A stretch of 64,000 nt of DNA from Strigamia acuminata (taxonomy: Eukaryota; Arthropoda; Chilopoda; Geophilomorpha; Linotaeniidae): NCBI GenBank assembly GCA_949358305.1, contig OX442316.1, forward strand, positions 15,810,001-15,874,000, given 5' to 3'. Below, in pieces: positions 9,359 to 21,575 of this stretch. Both the position numbers and the translations under genes were made by a program. Each line of letters starts with the position of its first letter. The stretch's first letter is position 1. The notes below the pieces were generated by a model. That model was not told the origin of the DNA. It did not search any database and saw only the letters and a list, made by a program, of their open reading frames with translations.

Positions 9359-12300
9359 ACATGAAAATATATTTTAATCGAGCCAAACATATTTACAATA
9401 TTAGACTTATGTAAAAATAATTTGCCATTATTTTTTTTTATTTATAACAGCCCTAAAAAAATGAGAACAAAAATGGATGTCATTACTGCATAGGGTACAA
9501 TAAGTAAATATTAACATTTACTTGTGGTAAGACCTGATGTTGTCAACTTCCTGTGACAATATAAACATAAATTGGGTATTTGTTTACAAACAAAACAAAT
9601 GTACAGTACATTAAGAGAAGGCCTTACCAATTCCCCCAAATTCTAACAGGATAATCAGTTGCAGTAGAATCACTCAGTCACATGTCAAGAATACAGTTTG
9701 AAGGGGGAAAAAAATAATAAATAAATATATTGACAAATAGTTATTATTATTACTGGTTTGTTTGTTTTAAATTTATAAAAAGTTATTCTCACTTTTGAAA
9801 AATGTATTTTTTTTTTATTTGTAGGAAAAAAGGAATGAATGCCCTGTTATCCTGTTATTGTATATATTGGAATGTTTGAAATATTGAAAAAAAAAATTTC
9901 CAAAAAATTTCAAAAATCCACAATAAGTTTGTTCAATTTTTAGCATTTTGCAGGTACATATGACTATGGTAATATAGTATAGTAGTAAGAATAACCTTTT
10001 TTTTGGTTGGAATTGTACACATTTTGCAAGAAAACAATACAAGAGCTAAGAGCTAAAATCTAAACTAAAACTACGAGAATTAAAAATGTTTAAATATTCA
10101 TTTCACTGATATAAATGCAAAGCACAGCTCTTATTCTAATATTATTCATCACCACAAACTCAAAATCAGTTTTTTAAGTTGTAGTTTTTTTGTTTTGACT
10201 TTGACTAATCAATCTAAACGCCAATTCTACAAGAGGAACTTGGTGATTTTTTTTTTAATGTTTAATCCTCCAGACTCCATTAATATTTCATTGGGTAATG
10301 TGAAACTGATGAAATAACAGAAACTTAATTGATTTTTTTTGTTGCAAATAACTGAAAAATGGGTAAAAAAATTATTTGTTTTGCTGTATTGAGAAAAACC
10401 ATCAAGTATCATCCACAATGTTTTATATCTTTTTTATATTTTATTAATTTTATTTTATATAGAAATTGTGAAAGTTTTATGATATATTTATTTATTTTTG
10501 TTCTAGAATTTCCCAAATGAACTCAATGTGAGGAATGTCATTTTGTTGATATCAAGTCTGTTTTGTCAACACTTTTTTATTTGATTTATTATTATTTTTT
10601 AAGAAAATATTTCCCATGCATCATTATTACTGTTCACAAATTGAACTTATTACTTTTTACAATTATTGTCATTTGATTGACAGTAAAGATTATTATTCCC
10701 CAGTTTCACCACTTTGAGCAACACAAGATTCAACTGTTGCACATGAAATTTGTTTAAACATTGAAATCATTTGAAAACCAAACCTACCAATCATACAAAA
10801 AAAGCTTTTTTTTCTTCACTAAAAATCACCTCAATTTCACAAAAACTCTTGACACTAAAACACCACAACTTGTTTAATACAAAAACACTTCATCCCAAGA
10901 CCTCATCTACCAATAACTAAGTCATGCAGTGGTTCAACCAGCAATAAGACACACTAATTTCAGCACCACAAACAAAAAAAGCTTTGAGTCTAAGATTCAA
11001 GACGCAATTCATTTTTAGAGAAAGAAAGTACGTCTTAGAATTGAAGATGTACAGTAGTTAGGACTGCTTTGGAGGTAATTCAACCCAGTGAAGTAACTAC
11101 AAAGATATCTTCCGTCTATGGCCCACTGTAGCCTGTCCCTGTGGCCCGACCCATCCAGATTTCCCGGTACTAAATTTGTACTCAGTCCAGCCCTGAATGC
11201 GTTATTTATATTGACAACGCGAACAAGCTCGAAAGACAACTTGTTTGCTGAAGATTTGCAGTTACGACATTCCCAGGAAGCTCCACCAAAATAGTCCAAA
11301 TTGGGCGGGCAATTGCTAAGGTCGGCCCTGTTGTTTTGTTTTGTCAATTACCATAGAAGTTGTTTTAGTGTACCCACCCAAAATACATTTCTGGTTGTCC
11401 CACTGCATTCATACACCGAATTCCATCATTTCATAAAACAATAACAATAATTTACCTCAAAGAATAAAAAAATAAAAAATAAAAAGTAAGTTAATTTCAC
11501 ATTTAACCAGTCATTCAGCAGAAAAGCAGGAATGCTTTTACTATGGAAATTCTGACAATTTCAAAATCATCAGAAAAATAAAAGTTCACTGGTTCATACC
11601 ACATCTAATGTGGCAAAATCTTTTTCTTTTTTTTTTCTCTTTTTAAAAAAAAAATTAAAACCTATATATTTACAATGTAATATCCAAAAAACAAAATAAT
11701 AATAATAATATTAAATATTATAGACAAACAACATTGGACACAAGTACATTCTAAAGACAACTTGATAAATTGCAATGAAAATGAAAAATGGGAAGTTAAT
11801 CAAGTGCTGAACCTACAACACACCTCTACAAGACTTTGTTTCCAATTTATCAACCTTATTCCACAATACATTCATTTGTGAGCAGATCCAGGTGCAGTGA
11901 GGAGTTCTATGACTAAAACATTTACATACAACTTTCTCTATAAAGTATTTTTATTGGTTTAAAACTTAAAGAGTTTTCCATTTAAAAGTTAAAATTAAAA
12001 ACACCAAAACCCATCAGGAGATCATTTTATAACCAACCACCCCACCCCCTCTACCGCCCCAAATGGACAATCAAATTCAACCAAAATAAACAGCCGCTGT
12101 CAATAATCTTTGAGTAAAAATGACCAATTGGAAACTTGCAAAACAAAGTCTTAGTCGCCAAGTTAGACTTGCAATCCAAACTCTGCCAAGCCAGTCTGTA
12201 TTCTGCCAATCAATATCACGTGACACATTTAGCATGTAAAAACCAAAACAAGCGAATAAAAATGTTTTTAAAAAAATGTGGATTCAGTAGAGCTTCGATT

Positions 12301-12875
12301 AACCGAACAACAGCGATAGGTTTTTGATTACAAAACAATTATAACGAATCGCGATATAACGAATTATCGATATAACGAACACCTAAAAATGGCCGGTTTG
12401 GTTGGCTGGCCATAGAACACCATGTTAAAAAATTTCGGGTCCCTTGCAAATCGTTATAAAGAGTTTCGACTGTATACCGGTGTGTTCGTCTCCCAATTGG
12501 TTCGGATAATCGACGCTCTACTATAATTTGGTCAAATCCCGTTCCTGCTTGCAGAAACCAGAGCCCGGGCCCAGGACCCAGAGTTATTATTTATTCATTT
12601 CATCACTTTAAACGTTTAATGTGCAAATTTAATAAGGGGGCCACACAATAAAGGATTTTTATTCCCAAACTCCACATACGTCAGCACCAAAGGGATAACT
12701 GAATTTCCAAACAAAATAATTTCATCTAGCAAACGAATCAAACTGGCGACAACAACAACAACAACAACAAAAATTAATAAGAAAAAGAAAAAAGAAAAAA
12801 AGAAGAGCAAAAGAGCAGCATCAATATGAGGCTGATAAATAAAAGAAATCAATAACACACACACGAGAGAAGTAA
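9359..12875 (-). other. non-coding region, possibly a long IP6K 3' untranslated region
   Basis: About 3.5 kb immediately downstream of the IP6K stop codon without a convincing gene. An unrecognised minus-strand frame of 110 codons (11347-11015; contains FGGASWECRNC) is the only notable one. It starts at an ATG but has no domain I can name. The stretch could be 3' untranslated sequence ending near 9360, but no polyadenylation site can be assigned with confidence in such AT-rich DNA. Confidence 0.3.
12285..12523. mobile_element. MITE with CAGTAGAGC ends, holding a second nested MITE
   Basis: Outer ends read CAGTAGAGCTTCGATTAACC on the left and GGATAATCGACGCTCTACT on the right, forming imperfect inverted repeats. 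Inside, from about 12329 to 12472, is a different element: ATAACGAATCGCGATATAAC near its left side and AAAGAGTTTCGACTGTA at its right end. The latter is the family seen complete at 16035-16870. Confidence 0.7.
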
Positions 12876-15800
12876 TTATTCTTTGCCTAATCCCTCCTCT
12901 TCCTCAGATTTTATTTCCACTAATAATTTGACTAAATTATCTAAACCGAGTAGGTATCCTTTGTCGGGCCCACGATGAATTTGAGAATCGCCGACATAAC
13001 CTTCGAAAGTGGTGTGAGCAAAGTCAATCATGCGCACTTCGACCTGGGCGCCGGGATCTTGGTCGGTGCTCTTCGAGCAAGACCGGCTGCTCGAACACAC
13101 CGTGCTGTCCAGTTCCAATTCGGTGCTGCTTTCCAGAAGCGGGTCCGACATGTCTCCTTCGCTGCAGCTGCTGTGTTGGGAGTAGCGGCCCCGACCCCTC
13201 TCCATCTCCCTGCCCGATTCGCAGGCCCAGGCCCCTTCGCTTTCCGAGTCGGAGTAGAGCTCGTCGCCCGGGTTTATGTCCTTGGTATCACATCCCTCGT
13301 ACATTAAAAGAAGCGAACTGGAGAAGAAGCGAAATGAATTTTGTTTCTCGATGGCTTTGTACAGATGCCTCAGTCTTTCGATCACTCGCGAGATGACCCG
13401 AACGCGCAGCTTGAATCCGTTGTAGAAAAACCAGTAAAGCGTGCTTTTGAACCCTTCCTCGTCCAACGTGCGTCCGTAGTATTTGTCTTTGCAGATGTAC
13501 GCTCCAACGTCTGCTTGGTATACCTGCGTGCACGAAACAAACGTTAATACTTCATTCCTGCCCAGAATTCATTTTGTGATAAACATAAGGGCGCAAAAGG
13601 CTATACTCAAAACCACTCCAACGTTGATCTATTTCAGCCGGTTTACACCTAACTGTGTACAGTATACTACTACGCGGAAAAGTAGTTCTGTGTCAAAGCA
13701 TCACCATTGACAATGTTGGTAATCGAGCACAATGTCTGGAGTTCGATTGCAATTCTGGTGTTTTGGACTACTTTTTTACCGCACCGTTTAATAGCCCGGG
13801 TTCATTAAGGCGCCGGCCCCGTTTTAACGCCTGGCAGTTATCGACCTAAAATTCTATAAGCGCCCGGTTGCAAGTGCTTGGCCTTTTCGCGCGTTATCAG
13901 ATTGGCTTTCATTTTTTGGCGTCTCTACCAAATGGCAATTGCTGATCTTTCATCGCATTCAATTTTTGGCGTTAAACTCAAGTGTTGCTATTTTGCAAAG
14001 GGCAGATTTGTTACCTGATTCAATTTCATTCTAGATTAAATTTTTTGTTTTTCGGTAGCATTTACCTGCATTCCACACACTCTAACGCCTAAATTAGCCG
14101 AAGTGCTAGCTGCACACTTAGCGATGTGTCTGTGCCGTTTCTCTTCCGATGCATCGTCTCCATGTTGGCGTGTTCCCATTTTCAGGTCCAAAACACATGG
14201 TCGGTAGAAATGAGATGCCACATTTTCCAATAAAAGAAAGTCTTGAAAACACGTGTTAAGGTTAACGTCTCAAAATTAACTAAAATTAGACCCGAGTGCT
14301 TTTTGTTCCAAACTAACTTAACCGGTGCCAAACTAATTCCCCACACTTCCAGAAATTAAATTACAAAAAACAAGTGGTGGGTGGACACATTTCCAAGACT
14401 CTTGCCAAAAAACAAAAGGATACGTTGTACATTCGAAGATTGTTTGGAGCTTTTGAACCAGTAGTCGTCGAAAGACCTGGTTGAAGTTTCTGAACTATAT
14501 TTTGTCATCCAAGACCCTTCGCTGCAAATCTTGACTCTATAAAACACAAACAGATCAATTCATCAGACGCTAATCTTTTGCCGAACTAATTCCTGTAATT
14601 AACAAGTAAGCAATTACCGTTACTCACCTGTGCGGGTCGTAAACATTGCGAGACAAACTACTGCGAAACCACTTGCCAAGAATGTTTTCATTAACCAAGA
14701 ACAAACGATAGTCAAATAATATATTTTATTTTGTTTCGACGAACTTCGATAAACTCCGCATCTTGTCCTAGGAGTATTCAGGAAACTATGCACTCAATGA
14801 ACACTTTAAAGCCTAAAGGTGAATTCTTTTGGTTGGTAGATGTGTATTTTCCACTAAAAATCTACTTAAGGCCAGAGTTAGGTTTCTATAGATGTGTCTG
14901 AAGCCAGAATTTCACTTTATAAGGGCAATATGGGAAGTGGTTTCTAAGATCCTTTCTTAATAAAAAGAGAAATGCACTTCTTGCATTTCGCCATTTGATT
15001 ACACACAAGCTGATATCAATATTAGATGTCGTGCAACCATGATTGCCAAACCCAGATGCCTCTATCAGGTCCTATTTATAATCAAACTCAATTTATGGTA
15101 TCAGAATATAGATAAAAGTCAAATAAAAATAAAAGCAGCACGTGTGCTTTGGCTTTTTTTTATGTTCTCCGTATTTTTTTTGAAACTTTTTTCATCCTTC
15201 TTCATTAGCTGCAATATGTATGGAGAAGAAAAAAAAGTTTGTAGGAACAAATTCTATTTTTAATGATTGTTGGCGCCTAAAATGTCAATGAGTAACTTGC
15301 ATAAGCCCATTATGGTAAAAGTATGTTCTTTGAGCACTCAAATTGGAGGATTTCCAAGTTGAGGAGAGCGGAAAGAGTCGTTCCATTCCAATCACTCGCA
15401 ACAAAGACAAATTTTGCAATTTTCTTCGAAAATATCCACGTTTGTCTTACTTGGCTGATCATAAACACGCGATAGGAGGTGAACATCCTACTTTGATTGC
15501 AAAATGCAATCTCGCCCAAATTGTCCATCTTCATCAGCTGCCTAATGGGTCGTGCGAAGATTCATTCATAAAAAGATCCACAATTCCACAATTGGGAGGA
15601 AAAACAGAGACATAAATTTTCCTTATATGGGTTGGATAAAAATAATGGTTCCACGATTCCCAACAGGATATGCGTGCGAGGAAAAACAGCTTTCAGGAGA
15701 AATTGTGGAATAAATGATTTTATCAACAACACTTGTGTATCCGGTTAACAAAACCATTCGTTTGAATAATAATCAAATCTAATGGCGATCTTGGGAAAAC

Positions 15801-18800
15801 CCGCTGCGTTATGATCTATCGTTATCGTTATCGATTAACTGACGCAAGAAGGTGTTTTTGACAAACCTAAATTTGCATTTGCACTGAAAACTGGGGAAAC
15901 CACAAGGTCATCGATCCAAGTACTGATCAGGCCCACACTGCCCCAAGTCCGCACGCAGGGTCTTCGACTTTTCGGGGCTTCTTAAACTTTTTCCACTCCT
16001 GACCTCTTTTTGCCCGAGAAATTTTTAAGGTATACAGTTGAAACTCTTTATAACGAATCGCGATATAACGAATTATTGTGGAAATAATCAAATAATTTGA
16101 GGCAGGCTTAAAAATCGTCGTGGATTTATTCATGTGCACGACTTAGTGCAAAACGGAATAATTAGAGAGTTTACGGGATGCATTTTCCCCTTACAATTAA
16201 ACACTATACGGTATAAAAATAGTGCAAGGGAAAAATGATAAATTAAGTTTTTGCGGGCTGCACTTTCCCTTATCACTACACTATTTCAGCCAACTACTGA
16301 CAGTTAGTAATTTTGAGCCTAAAAATTTAATTTGGGGGCATAAATGTGCAAATTTCTGCATAAAATTCCATTATTATGCCTATAAAGTATGGTTTTGGAC
16401 GTAAAATTCAATTTCAGGCCTCACTTATCATTCAATCTACGTACCTATGACTGATGTGTTTGATCGGGACAACAAAATAATCGCCATTTGCAATGGGCGG
16501 AGCTAACAATATAGTGTTCTCAATTCTGATTGGCTGCGCTATATTTTAATTTAGTGTTGAAAACGATACACTAAAGATTTTCCCCTTACGATATGGCACT
16601 AAAATAGTGTAACGTAGAGAAAAATAAGGGAAAAATGCATCCCGCAAACTCTCTAATATCAAAACAGCAAGGTAAACATCGAGAATAAATATCAAATAAA
16701 GTATCACGGAGAACAAAAAGGCCAACAATTATCGATATAACGAACACCTAAAAATGGTTGGTTTGGCTCGCCAAAGAACACCATGTTAAAAAATTTCGAT
16801 ATAACAAATTCTCGTTATAACGCATCGATTTTTCGGGTCCCTCGCGATTCGTTGTAAAGAGTTTCGACTGTACAAACAAACTTATCGCAATCCCCACATT
16901 TAGATACTCGGCCGCACACGAGGTCTTGCCGGTGCACATTTTCTCACTCTTCTCTTGCTCTTCGTAGCATGCTGAAGTGTCAGTTCCGTTATTTCATTGC
17001 TTTTATTTTTATTTGCTCTGTTCAACTGATGCAGAAACTCCATTCTGTGATATTTTGTTTTCTTAGACTTAAAGCCCCAGAAGTCACACTGCACTTAGTG
17101 TCAATGAATTATGAAATACATTTTTAATCAGTCAGAAATTTCTAGCAAGATCCAGTTTCTTCTTTTGTTGAAATCCTTCCGACAATCTGATAATTTTTTG
17201 TTATCTTTGAAGTTCAAATTTTTATTATCAGTTAATTAGTTAAAGAGATAAGTTACTTAGCTTATCTGTTAAAAAAAGTGATAAAAAAATGTAACAGAGG
17301 CAGATTCATTAACAACTCTGTCATTTTAGCTCAGTTTGTTTGCCCTCCATATTCTTTCCGGTTCTAATTTTACTGTCCTACTTTTTCCTCGTATCACAAA
17401 AATTCGCATTTCTAAGATTTCTGCCAGCGTCTGCTTTGTTTAAATTACTCTCAAGAAACCTTCACAGAGCAGTGAGAAAATTAATTTGCACATTTCTTCC
17501 ACAACATGCACTGCTAATTAGAGTTGCAAATACTGCAATTTAATTACCTCAATATAAATGTTGTTCAAGATTCTCCTTAAAAAAAATCTTAACATTTCCT
17601 TCATTCAAAGAGCAGGGGTCAAACACGAGTAAATATTAATGAATCAGTGAGGTTACGCCACCTCAGGGTCAGTCTAATCTGGACAACTTCCAGCAGAAGT
17701 TCTCCCCTTTCCAGAGGAACGCTTTCCAGCAAGTTCAGGACTTGTAGCTACTCATTTCAATGCCCTTTTGATATCTCCCAGAATCCACATGACTGTTTTT
17801 ATATCTAAACAATTGTTTGGGCTTTTTATTTCATCGTTCAACTGATCAAATTAGATTAGTTGTTGGTGTTACATGATCTCCCATTTCTTGACCTGTGAAA
17901 TCAAATCCCTTAACACTGCTTTATGGTATAAATAAACAACAATAATAAAGTGATTTTAATGTCGTTAATGGTCCTCTAAACTTTGGTTTTGATTTATTGG
18001 CTGCTTTCTTGTGTATAAATTAAGAGTTTTGTTTCAATTCTTTGGATTAGGTTCAAGTAATCTCTCTTGAAAGAGTTGGCTAAGCTTTTCTGACATAAAT
18101 TGGTTTAACTTCCCTTTCCTGGGTGTTAGGTTAAGAGTTTAGGGATATTGAATGAGCCTCTTTCTCATTTCTCTTCATTTTAAGACCAATTGTCCTCAAT
18201 TCAACTCATTTCCTGTGGAATTAACTTACCATTGTTTTGATGATAACTGAGATGTTTCCTTACTAAATGTTCGAGTTAGTGAAGCCCACCCAGTGCCTTA
18301 TTGTCTGTTTTAACAACAATTTGCTTTTGAATTGCCTTCTTGCCCTCAAATTTAGGCAAAATCAAAGAGTAGAAAAGAGTAATTCAAATAATTTAAAGTA
18401 ATATATCGATGGAATATTCAAATCAAGTACACAGTTATCGTCATTTAGCCCAAAAACTAACTTGTTTGCTCCCAATTGTGTTTCTACGGCAACAATTTAA
18501 ATTGCAAAACGAAATTACCAACCAATTATCTGAGTAGGTTAATAGTTTTTGCGGGTTAAGAACCCCTTGACGAATGACCAAGATCTTCCGATAGGCAATC
18601 TACCAACAATGAAATTAGCTAAATCAACTTTGTGGGCTTAGGATAAAAATTTCTTTCAAACCATCAATTTTCTGATTTGCGAGATATCTTGCAACAAAAT
18701 ATAGAATGCGTGTCTGGGGTATTGCAGTAGGCGTTCTAACGAGCAATCTATCGAGGATCGAACCCCGCGTTTGCACAGAGAAATGTGCAAACAGACGATA

Positions 18801-19899
18801 GCTCCCGTAGGAAACATGTCATTATTAGACCAAATCCATTGTTTATACATGATCAATTGTTTCGGGATTGTTATATCGTTCGTTTAAACGTTGAAAAATT
18901 CTCAAATGTCCTCCATTTTTAGTTTTCGAAAGTTTCGACAAATCTTGATGCAAGTACTCCAGTATGTCAAGAATACGCAGAATTATTCGAATAACCTCTG
19001 CTGCATCGTCCAACCGTAAAAACAGACGTCCACGAGAAACAACTGGGATTCCCAGGAAATCACCCATCCAAGTACTAACGAGGCCCAATGCCGCTTTAAC
19101 TCTTAACTCGTGTTCGCATGTAGGTCAATAGCAAATGCAGCTTGTTCGCAATGTGACCCGAAAAGCCAATACCGTGGCGAGCGAATGTTGCAAAATTACC
19201 TTAGATAATCCTTATTTCTCTGTTTTTTCCCATCGCTCGACTCCGATTCTAAACTTCGATGACCGCTGGATGTTGACACGCTTTTCAGGTGCACCACGTT
19301 TGTCCGATCCATTGTGCTCACCTGAATCACACCTAGAAATATTGCAATCATCATTAGTAACAATTCACTCCAGTTTATTAAAAAGTAAAAACAAAAGACA
19401 AAAATAAATAAACGAATAAACAAATAAATAAAAATAAAAAGACAACAATCATATCCATTCAAGGTATTTATTCCTCATTTAAATACAATAACAAATCAAC
19501 TAACAAAACTGTCAACTCTAAATGTTTACTTAAAAATCAAAGTTATATAACAAAGTGTTAATTTAAAAAAAAAAATTAAAAATTAAAAAAAAAAAAATCC
19601 TAAAATTTCATAAAAAAAACAAACAATTTAATCCTAAAAAAAACAAATAAAAATAATAAAAAATCAAATAGAAAAAAAAATAACAAACCTTTGAAATGCG
19701 GCGTAAAAGGCTTGATATCTTTAGGAATGTTTCGATAAAAATTAAGTTCACGCGTGATGAGATGTTTGCAAATAGTGCCAGGGTCAAGCAGATGTATGGG
19801 GGCATGGCCCCCCACCTGATGGGCAAAAGGCTGCAAGGAGATCACTGATTCGCCTTCCACGTTTCCCTCTGCCATCTCGACGATGTAAGTGTAGACCAT
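12876..19899 (-). CDS. IP6K: inositol hexakisphosphate kinase
   Basis: IP6 kinases phosphorylate InsP6 with ATP to the pyrophosphate InsP7. Coding exons are 19899-19689, 19332-19200, 14536-14424, 14241-14066 and 13523-12876; phases agree throughout and give 426 residues (human IP6K2 also 426). Order of landmarks: [13 protein letters not shown] and CKHLITRE near the N terminus; FLLLENV then the kinase signature [18 protein letters not shown] (PxxxDxKxG) at about residue 167; [42 protein letters not shown]; an acidic, serine-rich insert; and finally the [11 protein letters not shown] and [13 protein letters not shown] motifs. The start could be the ATG at 19899 or the one at 19875. The intron between exons 2 and 3 is 4.7 kb and loaded with repeats; intron 14242-14423 is U12-type. 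Confidence 0.93.
14242..14423 (-). other. U12-type GT-AG intron in IP6K
   Basis: The minus-strand donor reads CAAC|GTATCCTTTTG, a perfect U12 5' splice site. The 3' end has ACCTTAAC, a near-perfect U12 branch site, with its branch A about 14 bases before the terminal CAAG. Splicing gives VQ-H-FLLLENV in frame, matching the family (human YKFLLLENV). Confidence 0.88.
15901..15950 (-). repeat. degenerate 5S rRNA-like fragment
   Basis: The minus strand contains GGGCCTGATCAGTACTTGGA followed by TCGATGACC. This resembles the internal control region of 5S rRNA (GGTTAGTACTTGGATGGGTG) with several changes. It lies in the large IP6K intron, in the same orientation as the better copy at 19045-19108. 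Confidence 0.55.
16035..16870. mobile_element. pogo/Tigger-like MITE with TA flanks, split by a nested element
   Basis: Ends are CAGTTGAAACTCTTTATAAC on the left and TTGTAAAGAGTTTCGACTG on the right. They are inverted repeats, each flanked by TA, as expected for a Tc1/mariner/pogo-type target duplication. ATATAACGAA motifs repeat near both ends. An unrelated element is inserted at 16161-16657; without it the element is about 340 bases. No transposase frame is visible. Confidence 0.85.
16161..16657. mobile_element. MITE nested inside the pogo-like element
   Basis: Inverted termini read ATTAGAGAGTTTACGGGATG then cattttcccctta on the left, and aagggaaaaatgcatcccgc then AAACTCTCTAAT on the right. 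No coding sequence is seen. Insertion inside 16035-16870 makes it the younger of the two. Confidence 0.85.
18655..19108 (-). repeat. 5S rRNA-like fragment and possible SINE
   Basis: At 19108-19045 the minus strand reads AGTTAAAGCGGCATTGGGCC, then TCGTTAGTACTTGGATGGGT, then GATTTCCTGGGAATCCCAG. This is clearly the 3' half of 5S rRNA, including its internal promoter region. Further along the same strand, at 18764-18755, is GGTTCGATCC, a perfect match to the tRNA B-box consensus. It is next to an 8-bp stem hairpin (18770-18792). The whole may be a small-RNA-derived retroelement, but no defined tail or target duplication is visible. Confidence 0.5.
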
Positions 19900-20595
19900 G
19901 ACACCAGCAGGTGTGCATAAAAATTGAAAGTTGCAGGGTGAACACAACAAAAAAAACCAACGCGGGTACTCAACCCTTTTTCACCTGAAACGATTTTAAA
20001 AAAAATTCAAACATTTAATTGCACACCCAACAAATTCTGATTTTTTTTTTTTGCAACTTTCCAATCCATGTGTGAGAGGAATTTGAAAAGCTCTATCCAA
20101 GGTACATGACCTCGAACAATAATAAACACAAGAAGCAAAAAAGAGAGAGAAATAAATACATTTAAAAAAATGCTGATGGAATCGCAGTGCTTAAAGAGTT
20201 ATAACACATGGGGTCCAAAACCCCATTTTATATATTTTTTTCACACGAGAAATCGCGGGATCTATCCCAATTTAGTGAAAAACCTCAATAATTTTTTTCA
20301 AAAAATTCGTCACCAGATGCCGCTGAATTAATCGTGTGTGTTAAACACACAGTAATGAAGTTTTACACATTTGCCGTATTTCTTCAATTCTAAGTCGCAC
20401 TTTTTTCCCATATAAACATCTGTTTTTCGTACTCAAATTCCAACGTCACTACACATCTGGTGTAATTATTCCTCGAAAACAGTTTTCCCTGAACCACTTT
20501 TGCCAATGCTTCCCAACAACACAAATCCAAACTCAAAATGGCGACGATACAACGACAAACCCATTCCAACTGCGTTTCTAATCATAAAGATCAGT

Positions 20596-20992
20596 AAGGG
20601 GTTTCATAAATGATACGCTAAAGGCGCTGAAGTGATTGTTCCAACAATCACAATCACTGCATTATTGAGGACCCACACCAGGTCCAAGTGATTATTCTGT
20701 ATGTCACATGACTTTTATTTTTATTTATTTATTCCTTTTACTTATTTTTGTTATTTATTTATTTATTTATCTATTTTTAACTAAATTAATTATTTATTTA
20801 AATATTTTTAAATTTTTACAACTGACTCTTTTCCTTCAGCACTAAAAACTCCTTTTAAGACGATTATAAATAAGCACTGAAGTGCTGAAACGATTATTCG
20901 TGTGATTGGTCCACGTAGATCACCTGATAATCACTTCAGCGCATCGTCACAATCGGAATAATCACTTCAGCGTGTCATTTATGAAACCCCTT
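20596..20992. mobile_element. MITE with AAGGGGTTTCATAAATGA termini
   Basis: Left end AAGGGGTTTCATAAATGATA and right end TGTCATTTATGAAACCCCTT form a long inverted repeat that continues inward through CGCTGAAGTGATTATTCC-type sequence. The interior repeats the CACTGAAGTG motif. No coding sequence is seen. Confidence 0.85.
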
Positions 20993-21147
20993 AATAACAT
21001 CTTGGCTTCCTTGGAATGTCACCTGATGCACCAATAATTGAAGCGTAGTAAACGCATTCATAAAGTAATTTAGACTAAACAGCGTTTTAAACATATTTAA
21101 ACAGCTTCAGTCGCAATGTACATGCGCACAACATTTAAACAACAGAA

Positions 21148-21575
21148 CAAACCGTATTTCTTCGATTCTAACACACTTGTATCCCCACATGAACACCACT
21201 AAAAACAGAGTGCAACTTACAATCGATGCAGGGCCAGATTTAAGTATTGCGGGGCCCCTAACCACAAACTTTTTTTTGCCAAGTTTAATGTTAAAAAATC
21301 TAAAAAGTACACTTATTATTATCTCTTCATATGAAATAAATATGAATACATATGCGTCAAAGGAAAAAATTACTTAAAAAGTTAAAAATATATATTACAT
21401 TTCCAATTTAAACACATTCATTCACATCAAAAACATCAAAACCATTATAACATTTTTCCATGAAAAATTATGGGATTTTTTTCCGCGGCCCCCAAATATA
21501 AGCAAATGTTCATTTTGCTTATACATAAATTCAGCCCTGAAACGAATGGCGCCTTAGAAACTAAAAAATACGGTA
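21148..21575. mobile_element. CCGTATTT-type MITE carrying a nested hAT-like MITE
   Basis: Outer ends are ACCGTATTTCTTCGATTCTA and the inverted TAGAAACTAAAAAATACGGT. Inside, 21231-21539 begins CAGGGCCAGATTTAAG and ends ATAAATTCAGCCCTG, ends typical of hAT elements, with only loosely similar 8-base flanks. The outer family resembles the element at 30605-31196. Confidence 0.7.

Noticed and set aside
11015-11347. 110-codon minus-strand frame as a gene
   Set aside because: No recognisable domain, no clear splice sites or promoter, and no relation to neighbours; kept only as a note.
12975-13307. Alanine-rich plus-strand frame
   Set aside because: Antisense shadow of the IP6K acidic/serine insert.
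18755-18800. Possible tRNA gene on the minus strand
   Set aside because: The B-box is perfect, but there is no proper acceptor stem, D arm or 7-base anticodon loop; a SINE or chance is more likely.
20537-20595. ATG-started exon-like sequence MATIQRQTHSN ending in GTAAGG
   Set aside because: The donor-like GT is at the left boundary of a MITE and no following exon was found.
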